From Pseudomonas putida S13.1.2 (GTDB taxonomy: Bacteria > Pseudomonadota > Gammaproteobacteria > Pseudomonadales > Pseudomonadaceae): 64,000 nucleotides of DNA. The stretch is taken from NCBI RefSeq assembly GCF_000498395.2, contig NZ_CP010979.1, positions 1,984,001 through 2,048,000 on the forward strand, written 5' to 3'. The notes under the pieces were generated by a model. It was given only the letters and a program-made list of their open reading frames with translations, did not search any database and was not told the DNA's origin. Shown in pieces: positions 42,275 through 51,411 of this stretch (position 1 is its first letter; the number at the start of each line of letters is the position of its first letter). The translations under genes were made by a program, and so were the position numbers.

Positions 42275-45200
42275 TCACTGCGCCGGGGCCGTTGCCGGCG
42301 GCGCTTCGTTGGTCACCCGCAAAATCCCCCACAGCCCAGAGAGGTTGCCGTAGGCGGCGTAATCGCGGAACAGGTAGTCACCCGCCACCGCGTTGGCACC
42401 GCCGGCACTCGGCAGCATGAAGCTGAAGTGCGCCGCTGGCAGTACGCTCTCCTGCGCACCGATGTACATGGCCATCGGGTTGTAGCCAAAGCGCACCGAA
42501 CCGATGCCAGGCAGGCTCATCGGGTAACCGTCCACGTCACTCTTCTCGGCCTGGTAGTTGTGCAATGGCCACAGGTGACCGTCCAGCTGGTAGGTGATGC
42601 CGCGGCTGCCACCACTGGGCATCAGCACATGGCTGCGCACTGGCTGGCCCGGCTTGGCGTACAGCACCGGGGTTTGCGGGTCACCGCCAACCAGGGCGTT
42701 GCTGTAGGCCATGTGCGCGTTGGGCACATCGGCAAAGCCGAAGCCGTCGGCATGGCCGAACGGTGCATCCGGCGCCAGGCCAAACCGCAGCCACAGCGGT
42801 TCAGTCTTGTAGTTCATGGCCATGTTGCCGTTGTCTTTCGGGTCCCCCGGCACGCCATTGCCTTCGGTGGCGATGCCTTCGACCGGGCGGCCGTCAGCCC
42901 AGCGCATGTTCATCGAGCGCTGCCACACCGTTACCAGGTCGCGGTAATCGGCTTGGCCAGTGACCTTGACCGTGGCCTGGGCCCGGCTGGCGGTGTCCTC
43001 GGTCCAGGTCGCGGTCTGCGGCAAGATGCTCATGCCACCCACCAGGCCTTTTTGTGGCTGCTTGATGAAGTCCGACGGCGTCAGGTTCAGGCCACCAAAC
43101 TCGATTGCCGTGGTGTTGATGTTGTCCACCGTGCGGCCCAGTTGCAGCACCGGTTTGCCCTCGCGCTCCAGGTGGCCGGCGTAGTACTGGTACACCCGGC
43201 TTGGGTAGGCACCGCTGTTGCCCACCCGCGGTGGCACGGTCTGCACCGGGTTGGCACCCACGTTGGCACCGTCGGACTTGGTGATGTCGTAGGCCAGCAA
43301 CTGGGCATGCAGGCCCACATGGCTGGACGGCCGCATCAGGTTGTTGTTGAAGGCGGTAGAGCCTTCGCTGTCGAAGCGGTCACGCTTGACCACGTTCTGC
43401 ATCACGGCCGTGCTTGGCAAGTCAGGCATGACCTGTGGCAGGCGGTTTTCCAGGGTGATGCTGATGCAGTCGCCGGCGTTGGCGCGCAGCACCAGGGGCT
43501 CCACCGGCACGCCGGCCTTGAGCTTGCCGGTGGTGGCGTCCAGGTCGGCCTTGCGCACATACAGCACGGCGGTCGGGTCATGCAGTGGCGCACTGTGGCC
43601 CCCCACAGTGAAGGTGGTGCCGTCCTCCTCGTCGACAACCGTCACCTGCGGGATGCTGGTCTTGCGGCTGTTGAACACCAGGGTGCCGCCATTGGCCTTC
43701 AGCGGGCCGCCGACATGCTGGCCGACACCGGCCGGGTCGTTGATGCTGACGCCGTTGCGGTTCTCGAGGATGTCGTTGGCCAGCGCCGCGACAATCTCGT
43801 AGCTGCGCTTGACGGTGGTACGGGTACCGATGCCGTTGGGGTTGGCCGTGGTTTTTGGGCAGATGCCGTCAAAGTTCACGGTATTGCGCATGGCCACGGG
43901 TTGCGTATTGTTCGGCAGCGGGAACAGGTCGGCGCGTTGTGCGGTGTAGTTGCGCATCACCCCCCAGATACCGTTCCAGTAGCCTTCCAGGGCTGCGTCC
44001 ATGGCGTACAGGTAATCGCCGTTGGTGGCAGCAGAACTGGAAATCATCGACACCGGCGCCATGAAGCCCATCTGTTCGGAAATCCCGATCATCTGCGAGG
44101 CCTTCCAGCCCGAGTTGGAACTGTTACCAAAGCCCGAACCGTTCTGCAGCCACTTGACACCGTGCAGGGTCACGTTGTGCTCCTCCTCGTGGCCACCGGC
44201 GTGCAGGCGCAGGCGTACGTTGTCCCCGGAGTAGGTGCGCAGCATGGGCGTGAACGGGTCACCCGGCTCGCTGCCGGCCTTGTTGATGTGGGGTGGGAAC
44301 AGTGTGGTGCCGCCGGTAGGGCCCACCGCCGAAGTAATCGCCGAAGGCGCCATGTTCATGGCCGGGATCGCACGGTCGGTACGGCTCTGCAGGGCATAGC
44401 TGAGGTCGCCCGCCAGGCCGTCTGCCTGCATGCCGCGCTTGCCATCGGGGCCGACCTTGTTTGGGTCGAATACCCGCAGGGCCAGCGGCTCGTTGCGGTA
44501 GTTGACGACGAACATGCCCGGGTCATCCACCGAAATCGCCTGCGGGCAAGGCCGGCTTGGGCAGCCGGGGGCCAGGCCACCGCGCGATTCGACTACCGAC
44601 TCAAGCAGGTTGGATGCCTTCTGCCTTACCGGCGGGTTGATGGCGTAGCGGAAACTGTCCGCCGTGGCCGGGTAGGCCTGGCCACTGGGGATGCCGTCCG
44701 GGCCTGCGCCCACGTACACGCCCGCTTCATAGGCATGCTGGAAGTCGCTGTACTCAAGGAAGAACTCACGGTAGCTGTCGTTCTTGCCGTCGCCATCGTG
44801 GTCGCCCGTCTTGATCACCGCTTGCCACGAGGTCGGCCCGCCGTCCTGGCGTGTGGCCGGGTTGTACAGCTGCTCGCCGGTTTCGGCGTGGTACCAGGTA
44901 GAGCCGGCGGGCTCGGCCAGCACAGTTGCATACAGCCCGAGCTGCTGGTGGGTCGATGGGCCGAGGTGGTCGTGGGTAAAGATGGTGCCCAGGCCACGAT
45001 CGACGTTGTTCACGTTCACCAGCGGGTCGGCAAACCAGCGTTGCATGGCCGTGCGCGCACCCAGCCAGTCGGCCCGGCCAAAGCGGCCGAAGTACGGGTG
45101 CTGCTTGGCTTTCGGGCACGCGGCGGTGCCATCGCGGCTGTCGCCCTCGGTGCAGCCGTTGTAGGCGCGGATGGCATGCACACGCTCGACCACGCTGCCG

Positions 45201-48148
45201 GGCGAGAGCACCCCGTCTTCATAGTTCCAGCCATTGGCCGAGCCGTCGGCGGCAGTCAGGTCCCACTTGGGCAGGTGGATGTGCTGGCCGATCACGTCGG
45301 TCGGGGTACGCACCTGGTAGTCGTCCATTTCGTAGTACGACGGGATCAGGTTGGTGTGGGTGTACATGGTGCAGTCGAAGGTGTTCATGCGCATCACCAG
45401 CGGCTCTGGCGGGCGCTGCTTGGTGATCACCGGCCAGGCGTCTTCCCACAGCGCCAGGATACGCGCCTGCGGGAAGTGGTAGCCGACCTTGTTGTACACC
45501 GCGTCGAACTGGATATTGGCACCTTTGTAGATGCGCGGGCGGTCGGCGGTGAAGGTGGACGAACCACGGAAGCTCATGCCGGTCAGGCTCTCGCCGCTCG
45601 CAAACTCGCCTACCCCCGAGGTTTGGGTCAGGCGCTTGCCGCGGTCATCCATGCACGGCTCGTAGAACGGCGCGCCGGCAGTGGGCAAGGCGCCGTTGGT
45701 GCGGAAGGCCTTGGCCACCGGCTGGCTGCCAGGGATCAGGGCGAAGCTGGGGTGCTCGGCCTTGGCGTGGAACTGCATGGCGGCCTGCTCGACATCGGTT
45801 CCTTCTTCGGGCAGGTAGATGGGCTTGGCTTTGTGCACCACCTTGGAAAAGTCCAGCTTGGTGGTGGTGGTCACGGCCTCGCCACCGGCAGATACACCGT
45901 CCAGCGCATGACGGCCCAGGCCGCCATCCCAGCCATCGACCTGGTTGGCGTCGAGGTTGGCCCACAGGGCGTTGCCGCTGTCTTTCAGCTGCCGGGCCAG
46001 GGCCGGGTCAAGCATGTCCAGTGGCGGGGTTGGCGGGCGGTTACCGACACTGCTTTCCATGCCACCGATCCAGAACGGGTAGCCTGGGTTTTTCAGGGTG
46101 CCATCGGCGTTGCGGTTGGCATCAGTGCGGTCGACCAGCGCCAGTGAGCCGACGGCTTTGCGCACCGGCGCCGGGCTGGCGTGGTCGTCATCGCCTTCGT
46201 CCTCGTTTTCGTCATCATCGTCGTTGGCGGCGACGAGTTGCTCAGACAGTTTGGGTACCACCACCACCTTGCCAGGCATCGGCGCCATGGCTTTGCCAGG
46301 CAGCGGCACGATGGCCGGGATCGGCGTACCGGCAACGATTTCGCCATCCGGCAATGCCCGGGCGCCAGCAGCCGGCTTGCCGCTGCGCAGGGCAAACGGG
46401 GTGCTGTGGAAACCATTCTCGCCCTGCCCGCTCACTTCTAGCCGGGTGCCTTCTTCGAACACATCGTGTACCCGCCACATGGCCCACATGCCCTGGGCGA
46501 AGTGCGGGTAGAAGTGGCAGTGGTAGATGGCATCGCCCGCCACGCGGTTGCGGTTGCCCGAACCGCCGTTGGCAATCTCGTAGGTGTAGCCGATACCCGG
46601 GCCGATGCCTTGGGCGTCGATGTAGTCGGAGTTGTCGTCGTTGGGGTTGAACAGCCACTGGTGACCATGCAGGTGGAAGATGTGCTGCTCATGGCCATTG
46701 TGGGTGTTGCGGAACTTGGTGAAATCGCCAATGTAACTGTGGTGCACGTTGGCTGGCTCGGCCGGGTAAAGCGCCATGCTGGCCTTGACCCCCACGGCGC
46801 TGGCCGGCGGCGTCTGGCCTGGGCGAATGTTCTCCAGGCCGACGTTGGCCGGTACGTCCACCAGGGTGCCGATATCGCCCACTGTGTGTGCGCTGAGGAA
46901 GAATTCCTCGTAGGCGCACGACAGGCAATCATGCATGGGCCCCACACCCAGGCGGTTGGCGACCACTTCGGCGCCCATGCCGCCAGAGCCATAGTTGATC
47001 ATGAACGAATCGCGCGTCGGCTCCAGCACATGGCCCATCACCGGGTCCGCCCAGTAGCCCGGGAAGGCCTGGGTGGCGGCCACTTCATCGGCAAACTGCG
47101 AGGCGAAATCGCGGAACGCTTCCAGGCGGTTGGGTAATGCGGGGTTGCGCTTGTTGACGCTTTCCAGCGGGTAGGTCGAGCGCGGGAAGCTGCCGTCCGG
47201 GTTCGGCCCCATGACAATGGCGTCGGTCTCGCTGTTGAGAATTTCATTGCCGTCGACCATGGCAATGATCGGCTTGCCGGCCTTGCCCTCGCTGATCCAC
47301 GGTTGAGTCTGCGGGTAACGGGCCTGGTAATCGATGACCGGTTGGCCGGTGGCGGTGCGGCCGGTGGTGGCCAGGCGCATTTCTTCTTCGGTCAAGGTGT
47401 TGCGGAAGGTTCGCCCACCTTTGGGGACGACCACCACCTGGCCAAACAGGCCATTGGCGACGTTACCTGCCCCACCCTGGCCGCCAAAAGTAGCGCCCTG
47501 ACTGGTGGCAGCAAAGGCCCCCTCGCGCTCGGCGTACAGGGTGTAGCTGCGGGTGTTGCCGGGCGATACCAGGAAGTTGCCATTGCGGCCGGTGTTGGCG
47601 GCGATATCGCCAATGCTGTTGACCGCCTGCATGCCGTTCACCTGGAAGCCGACATGCCGGTCATTTACCTGCTCATCAGCGACGAAATTCTCACCGCCTT
47701 CGTTCTCGACTTCGTTCTCCGGGCCTTCCTCTTCGCCTTCCTCTTCGCCTTCGGCTTCGTTTTCTTCAGGATCGATGCCGTGCTTGTTGGGGTTGGCCTG
47801 GTAGGCAAGCAGGTTGGTCAGGTTGACCGTGAGGCAGTCACCGGCGGCTACCCGCAGCACAATCGGCCGTGGGCGCTTGTCCGGGCGCAGGGTGACCTTG
47901 CCCGGTACCGCAGCCCCGCCCTTGCCGAGGGGGACTTGCTTGTCGTCCACCACATCTTCACGAAGCGCGAACATCATGCCATTGGCGTTTTGCGCGCCAA
48001 GGCGGTTGAACATCAGTGGCTGGTCCAGTGCCACCACATTGGCGACCAAGGTGCGCTGGCACTGCACGGCCGCCTCGCTGGTCGATTCCCAGCCTAACAG
48101 GGCCAGAACGAGTGATGACAGAAGGGGGCCTTTGCGTGGCGTAGACAT
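42275..48148 (-). CDS. mnxG: Giant multicopper oxidase, MnxG-type putative Mn(II) oxidase
   Basis: At 1957 residues this is about the size I recall for MnxG of P. putida GB-1. A signal peptide (LLSSLVLALLGWESTSEA) is followed by tandem cupredoxin domains. Copper ligands are visible at HLHGHQW (about 492-498), HCHFYPHFAQGMW (about 540-552), FTHDHLGPSTHQQ (about 1055-1067), GGHEEEHNVTLHGVKW (about 1317-1332) and DGHLWPLHNY (about 1854-1863). Two very acidic inserts (about 125-155 and 638-655) could bind Ca or Mn. The ATG at 48148 has GGAGGTG. Mn oxidation is inferred from family; other metal or organic substrates remain possible. Confidence 0.88.
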   Translation of the reverse strand: MSTPRKGPLLSSLVLALLGWESTSEAAVQCQRTLVANVVALDQPLMFNRLGAQNANGMMFALREDVVDDKQVPLGKGGAAVPGKVTLRPDKRPRPIVLRVAAGDCLTVNLTNLLAYQANPNKHGIDPEENEAEGEEEGEEEGPENEVENEGGENFVADEQVNDRHVGFQVNGMQAVNSIGDIAANTGRNGNFLVSPGNTRSYTLYAEREGAFAATSQGATFGGQGGAGNVANGLFGQVVVVPKGGRTFRNTLTEEEMRLATTGRTATGQPVIDYQARYPQTQPWISEGKAGKPIIAMVDGNEILNSETDAIVMGPNPDGSFPRSTYPLESVNKRNPALPNRLEAFRDFASQFADEVAATQAFPGYWADPVMGHVLEPTRDSFMINYGSGGMGAEVVANRLGVGPMHDCLSCAYEEFFLSAHTVGDIGTLVDVPANVGLENIRPGQTPPASAVGVKASMALYPAEPANVHHSYIGDFTKFRNTHNGHEQHIFHLHGHQWLFNPNDDNSDYIDAQGIGPGIGYTYEIANGGSGNRNRVAGDAIYHCHFYPHFAQGMWAMWRVHDVFEEGTRLEVSGQGENGFHSTPFALRSGKPAAGARALPDGEIVAGTPIPAIVPLPGKAMAPMPGKVVVVPKLSEQLVAANDDDDENEDEGDDDHASPAPVRKAVGSLALVDRTDANRNADGTLKNPGYPFWIGGMESSVGNRPPTPPLDMLDPALARQLKDSGNALWANLDANQVDGWDGGLGRHALDGVSAGGEAVTTTTKLDFSKVVHKAKPIYLPEEGTDVEQAAMQFHAKAEHPSFALIPGSQPVAKAFRTNGALPTAGAPFYEPCMDDRGKRLTQTSGVGEFASGESLTGMSFRGSSTFTADRPRIYKGANIQFDAVYNKVGYHFPQARILALWEDAWPVITKQRPPEPLVMRMNTFDCTMYTHTNLIPSYYEMDDYQVRTPTDVIGQHIHLPKWDLTAADGSANGWNYEDGVLSPGSVVERVHAIRAYNGCTEGDSRDGTAACPKAKQHPYFGRFGRADWLGARTAMQRWFADPLVNVNNVDRGLGTIFTHDHLGPSTHQQLGLYATVLAEPAGSTWYHAETGEQLYNPATRQDGGPTSWQAVIKTGDHDGDGKNDSYREFFLEYSDFQHAYEAGVYVGAGPDGIPSGQAYPATADSFRYAINPPVRQKASNLLESVVESRGGLAPGCPSRPCPQAISVDDPGMFVVNYRNEPLALRVFDPNKVGPDGKRGMQADGLAGDLSYALQSRTDRAIPAMNMAPSAITSAVGPTGGTTLFPPHINKAGSEPGDPFTPMLRTYSGDNVRLRLHAGGHEEEHNVTLHGVKWLQNGSGFGNSSNSGWKASQMIGISEQMGFMAPVSMISSSAATNGDYLYAMDAALEGYWNGIWGVMRNYTAQRADLFPLPNNTQPVAMRNTVNFDGICPKTTANPNGIGTRTTVKRSYEIVAALANDILENRNGVSINDPAGVGQHVGGPLKANGGTLVFNSRKTSIPQVTVVDEEDGTTFTVGGHSAPLHDPTAVLYVRKADLDATTGKLKAGVPVEPLVLRANAGDCISITLENRLPQVMPDLPSTAVMQNVVKRDRFDSEGSTAFNNNLMRPSSHVGLHAQLLAYDITKSDGANVGANPVQTVPPRVGNSGAYPSRVYQYYAGHLEREGKPVLQLGRTVDNINTTAIEFGGLNLTPSDFIKQPQKGLVGGMSILPQTATWTEDTASRAQATVKVTGQADYRDLVTVWQRSMNMRWADGRPVEGIATEGNGVPGDPKDNGNMAMNYKTEPLWLRFGLAPDAPFGHADGFGFADVPNAHMAYSNALVGGDPQTPVLYAKPGQPVRSHVLMPSGGSRGITYQLDGHLWPLHNYQAEKSDVDGYPMSLPGIGSVRFGYNPMAMYIGAQESVLPAAHFSFMLPSAGGANAVAGDYLFRDYAAYGNLSGLWGILRVTNEAPPATAPAQ

Positions 48149-48187
48149 GCTGCACCTCCAAGACACGGGAACTCTGCGGAGGTGTGG

Positions 48188-48203
48188 AGCAAGGTGTGTG
48201 CCA
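48188..48203 (-). promoter_or_regulatory. Consensus sigma-54 promoter of the mnxG operon
   Basis: The minus strand reads TGGCACACACCTTGCT, a full match to TGGCAC-N5-TTGCW. It lies 40 bases before the mnxG ATG. As I recall, Mn oxidation in P. putida GB-1 depends on RpoN and on the NtrC-type regulator MnxR, which agrees with this site. Confidence 0.88.
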
Positions 48204-48276
48204 GAAGTATATTTCCTTTTATTTCAGATGGTTATGAAGATAACCGAAACAAATTGGGGAGGATCACCCGGCGCTA

Positions 48277-48295
48277 TTCCCCGATTTGGGGGGTA
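48277..48295. promoter_or_regulatory. TTCCCC-N6-GGGG palindrome upstream of mnxG, candidate enhancer
   Basis: TTCCCCGATTTGGGGGGTA is centred about 85 bases upstream of the -24 box. It shares the half-sites and 6-base spacing of the two palindromes before the secretion operon. A nearby AATTGGGGAGG (48252-48262) may be a half-site. Confidence 0.65.
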
Positions 48296-48319
48296 GCGTT
48301 TCCGGCAGCGGTACCACCC

Positions 48320-48441
48320 TTTGTAGGAGCGGCCTTGTGTCGCGATAGGGGTGCAAAGCACCCCCACGATTTCAGCTTCGCAGCATAGATTGCCGGGGCC
48401 GCGTTGCGGCCCTTTCGCGACACAAGGCCGCTCCTACAAAG
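48320..48441. repeat. Inverted pair of the GTAGGAGCGGCCTTGTGTCGCGA repeat family
   Basis: The arms TTTGTAGGAGCGGCCTTGTG and CACAAGGCCGCTCCTACAAA face each other. Internal hairpins GGGGTGCAAAGCACCCCC and GGCCGCGTTGCGGCC are present. It separates madM from the mnxG promoter and probably acts as the madM terminator. Confidence 0.88.
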
Positions 48442-48457
48442 GTGGCATGCCAGCCTT

Positions 48458-49228
48458 TTAGCCGACCAGACCGCGTACGCAGAAGTACAGAATCGACGGC
48501 CCCATCAGGCACCCCAACCCGGTATGGAAGGTGGCGGTCAACGCGCCATACGGCACCAGCCGCCGATCCGTCGCGGCCAGCCCGGCCGTCACCCCCGACA
48601 CCGTCCCTGCCAACCCGCCGAACACCATCGCCGAGCGCGGGTTGTCCAGGGCCAGCAGGCGCGCAGAAACTGGGGTGAACACCATCACCAGGATCGCCTT
48701 GATCAGCCCGGTGGCAATCGACAGGGCCATCACGTCCGAACTCGCACCCAGCGCCGCCCCGGTCACCGGCCCGACGATATAGGTCACCGCCCCCGCGCCG
48801 ATGGTGGTCATGCTCACCGCATCGCGGTAACCGAAGGCATAGGCCACTGCCGCGCCGACAATGAAGGGCAGCACGGTGCCCAGCAACAGCGCCACCAAAC
48901 CAATCATCCCGGCTTTGCGCGCTTCGGTGGCCTGCACCTCGAAGGCCGTGGCCACAATGGCGAAGTCACGCAGCATAGCCCCGCCCATCAGGCCGATACC
49001 GGAGAACAGCGCCATGTCGGCCAGACCTTTCTGGCCACCGGTAAGGGTGCCGCCGACCCAGGCCAGCACCAGGCCGATGACGATGGCGATGGCCGAGCCG
49101 TGCACCCGGCCGAAGGTGAGGTATTTCGACAGCAAAACCGACAACCACATGATCGCGCCTACTACTGCAAAGGCGGTGATCAGACCGTTGTGTTCCAGGG
49201 CATTTTCAATAATCGGCCACATGTTCAA
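48458..49228 (-). CDS. madM: Malonate transporter subunit MadM
   Basis: The 256-residue polytopic membrane protein has about eight to nine hydrophobic helices (FAVVGAIMWLSVLLSKYL, IAIVIGLVLAWVGGTL, GLVALLLGTVLPFIVGAA). With MadL it forms a sodium- or proton-coupled malonate importer. It overlaps madL by 4 bases. Location next to the mdc operon makes the substrate assignment strong. Confidence 0.9.
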   Translation of the reverse strand: MNMWPIIENALEHNGLITAFAVVGAIMWLSVLLSKYLTFGRVHGSAIAIVIGLVLAWVGGTLTGGQKGLADMALFSGIGLMGGAMLRDFAIVATAFEVQATEARKAGMIGLVALLLGTVLPFIVGAAVAYAFGYRDAVSMTTIGAGAVTYIVGPVTGAALGASSDVMALSIATGLIKAILVMVFTPVSARLLALDNPRSAMVFGGLAGTVSGVTAGLAATDRRLVPYGALTATFHTGLGCLMGPSILYFCVRGLVG

Positions 49229-49647
49229 CGACCTCCTGCAGGGGCGACCTGCGCGCGGGTTTCCGGGGTGGGTTCAAGCGCGGGTAAAGGCTCGCCGCGA
49301 TGGCTGCGGCTGATCAGGGCGATGGTCGCGCCGCACACCAGCACCGCGCCCACTGCCGCCAGCAGCGCCACCGGCCCGCCGTGCAGGGCGGTGACCACGT
49401 TCTGCTGGGCCGCCATGGCCACCACGACCGGGATATACATGGCCCCCCAGAAGCCCACGCCGAACTCGCACTCCTTGCTCATGCCGCCATTGCGGTGCAT
49501 GTACAGCCGTGCGCAGATCAGCAGGATCATGGCGATGCCGACCCCGCCCACATTGGATTTGACGCCCAGCAACACGCCCAGGAAGTCGCCGACGATAACG
49601 CCGGCAAGCGTGCAGACCGCCAGCAGTGCCACACCATAGATGATCAT
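49225..49647 (-). CDS. madL: Malonate transporter subunit MadL
   Basis: The 140-residue protein has four hydrophobic segments (IIYGVALLAVCTLAGVIVGDF, VGIAMILLICARLYM, GAMYIPVVVAMAAQQN, AVGAVLVCGATIALI). The sequence MHRNGGMSKECEFGVGFWGAMYIP is characteristic of MadL. The ATG at 49647 lies just after a TTGTTGTTG stretch. Confidence 0.9.
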   Translation of the reverse strand: MIIYGVALLAVCTLAGVIVGDFLGVLLGVKSNVGGVGIAMILLICARLYMHRNGGMSKECEFGVGFWGAMYIPVVVAMAAQQNVVTALHGGPVALLAAVGAVLVCGATIALISRSHRGEPLPALEPTPETRAQVAPAGGR

Positions 49648-49724
49648 TGTTGTTGTCCTCAGGTAGTGTCGAAGTTGCTTGTTGTTGTTCTTCGTAAACA
49701 CACATTGATGCGGCCTGCACGGTC

Positions 49725-49812
49725 GTTGTGGGAGCGGGCGTGCCCGCGAAGCAGGCGCCTCGGTGGATGGCACGGGCTTCGCCCGTGTTCGCGGGCTTGC
49801 CCGCTCCCACAG
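49725..49812. repeat. Inverted REP pair between mdcH and madL
   Basis: The arms TTGTGGGAGCGGGCGTGCCC and GGGCTTGCCCGCTCCCACAG surround GGCACGGGCTTCGCCCGTG. The inner part is the same as in the repeat at 22795-22880. It splits the decarboxylase and transporter gene groups. Confidence 0.88.
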
Positions 49813-49878
49813 GGGTCGCACAAGCTTCCAGATTCAAAACAGGACAGCTCCCAGAATGACAGCGTCTGCCGACTGACA

Positions 49879-50799
49879 TCATCGGTCGTCAGCCACCTCC
49901 TGGCGCAGCAGCGCATCCAGGGTGTCCCACCGTGTACCCTCCACGGCCACCACCCTGCCCTGTTCAAACACTGCCCGGGCCAGCCCGCTGAGCACGCTGC
50001 CGGGTGGTATTTCCAGGTGCAGGCGCACGCCACGTTCGAAGGCGTTGCGCAACGTAGCGCGCCAGTCGACCACCCTTGCCATGTTGCCCGCCAGGTCGTC
50101 GCGCAGGCGCTGTGGGTCGAACACAGGCCGCGCGCTGCTGCCGCTGAGGTAGGTAATGCGTGGGCGCTGCAACTCGACCGTGGCGAAGGCGCTGGCCAGT
50201 TCCGCTGCCGGCCCAGCCAGCAACGGGCAATGCGACGGCACGCTGACTGCCAGGCGTCGGGCCACGCCCTGGCCTTGGCGGCGAGCCTTGGCGGCGACCG
50301 CAGCCATCGCGGTATCGCTACCGGCGATGACGATCTGGTTATCGCTGTTGAGGTTGGCGACGAACACCTCGCCCCCCACCTCGTTCAGCAAACGCTCGAC
50401 ACTGGCCAGGTCCAGGCCGCTGAGTGCGGTCATGCCGTAGCCTTGCGGATAGGCGCACTGCATCAGCTCGCCACGCAGGGAGACCAGGCGCACGGCATCG
50501 GCAAAACCCAGGGCGCCCGCCGAGACAGCCGCGGGATAGGCGCCAATCGACAAGCCCGCCACGTAATCCGGCGCAGGGCTGCGCTGCATCAGCCAGCGTG
50601 CCCAGGCCACGCCACTCAGCAGCAGGCACAGCTGAACAGCGCGGGTAGACTGCAGTGCCTCCCGGCTGTCCAGCGCCAGCGCAGCTTGGCCGAGGGTATC
50701 GCTGGCCTCCTCCAGCAGTAGCCCGCCTCCGTCAGGCAGACGCTGCAGCATGCCCTCCTGCTGGGCTCCCTGGCCGGGGAAGGCGAACAGGCTACTCAT
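49879..50799 (-). CDS. mdcH: Malonyl transferase of malonate decarboxylase
   Basis: The 306-residue FabD-like acyltransferase has FAFPGQGAQQEGML at the N-terminus, the nucleophile S84 in GLSIGAYPA and the catalytic H190 in VPSHCPLL. It charges the decarboxylase carrier protein with malonyl or acetyl groups for start-up. It overlaps mdcG by 4 bases. Confidence 0.92.
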   Translation of the reverse strand: MSSLFAFPGQGAQQEGMLQRLPDGGGLLLEEASDTLGQAALALDSREALQSTRAVQLCLLLSGVAWARWLMQRSPAPDYVAGLSIGAYPAAVSAGALGFADAVRLVSLRGELMQCAYPQGYGMTALSGLDLASVERLLNEVGGEVFVANLNSDNQIVIAGSDTAMAAVAAKARRQGQGVARRLAVSVPSHCPLLAGPAAELASAFATVELQRPRITYLSGSSARPVFDPQRLRDDLAGNMARVVDWRATLRNAFERGVRLHLEIPPGSVLSGLARAVFEQGRVVAVEGTRWDTLDALLRQEVADDR

Positions 50800-51410
50800 G
50801 CGGCACGCTCCATCACTGCCCAAGGGTCGCTGACCAGGCGCGGGCCATGGGGCGACTTGAGCAGCACGCGGCGGGCAAAACCGGCCCATTCGCGCAAGGC
50901 AATGGCACCTGCCGGGGTTTCCAGTTGCACATCGATACGGCACGGCGCGCAGTCGAGGATATCCAGCAGCTCCCGCGCCTGAGCACGGGCCAGCGGTTGT
51001 GGTGTGCGCAGCAGCAGGTCCAGGTCACTGTCGGCATGTACCACTTCAATGCCGGTCGCAATCTGGTACCCCACCCCGCCCGTCGGCCCCCAGGCCAGGC
51101 CGCTGGCCTGCAATACCGGGGCGACCGAAGCCAGTGCCTGCAACGCAGGCCATGGGCTTTGCAGGTGCACACGCAACGCTTCAGGGCATTGCTGACGCTG
51201 GATATCGGCCAGGCGCATCAACGCACCCAAGCGCTGCGCCCGGCCCTGGCCACGCACCCCAACCGCCACCCAGCCATCCTTACAGGAGGCACGGCGTACC
51301 ACCACTGGCCGGCCGCTTGCCAGCACGTCCTGGGCCCACTGCGGCGCGTCTGCGGGCAAGCCCGCCACGGGCATCCCCCACAGCAGGTCGTGCGGCCTTG
51401 GCGCGTTCAT
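50796..51410 (-). CDS. mdcG: Phosphoribosyl-dephospho-CoA transferase
   Basis: The 204-residue nucleotidyltransferase-like enzyme attaches the 2'-(5''-phosphoribosyl)-3'-dephospho-CoA prosthetic group to MdcC. The key motif is the acidic HADSDLDLLL, typical of metal-dependent nucleotidyl transfer. It starts 1 base after the mdcE stop. Confidence 0.9.
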   Translation of the reverse strand: MNAPRPHDLLWGMPVAGLPADAPQWAQDVLASGRPVVVRRASCKDGWVAVGVRGQGRAQRLGALMRLADIQRQQCPEALRVHLQSPWPALQALASVAPVLQASGLAWGPTGGVGYQIATGIEVVHADSDLDLLLRTPQPLARAQARELLDILDCAPCRIDVQLETPAGAIALREWAGFARRVLLKSPHGPRLVSDPWAVMERAA

Positions 51411-51411
51411 C

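Noticed and set aside
40583..46147. A 1854-codon open frame on the plus strand opposite mnxG and the propeller gene.
   Set aside because: It is the antisense frame of high-GC coding DNA. The minus strand has clear copper sites, signal peptides and overlapping operon starts; the antisense translation is low in complexity and resembles no protein.
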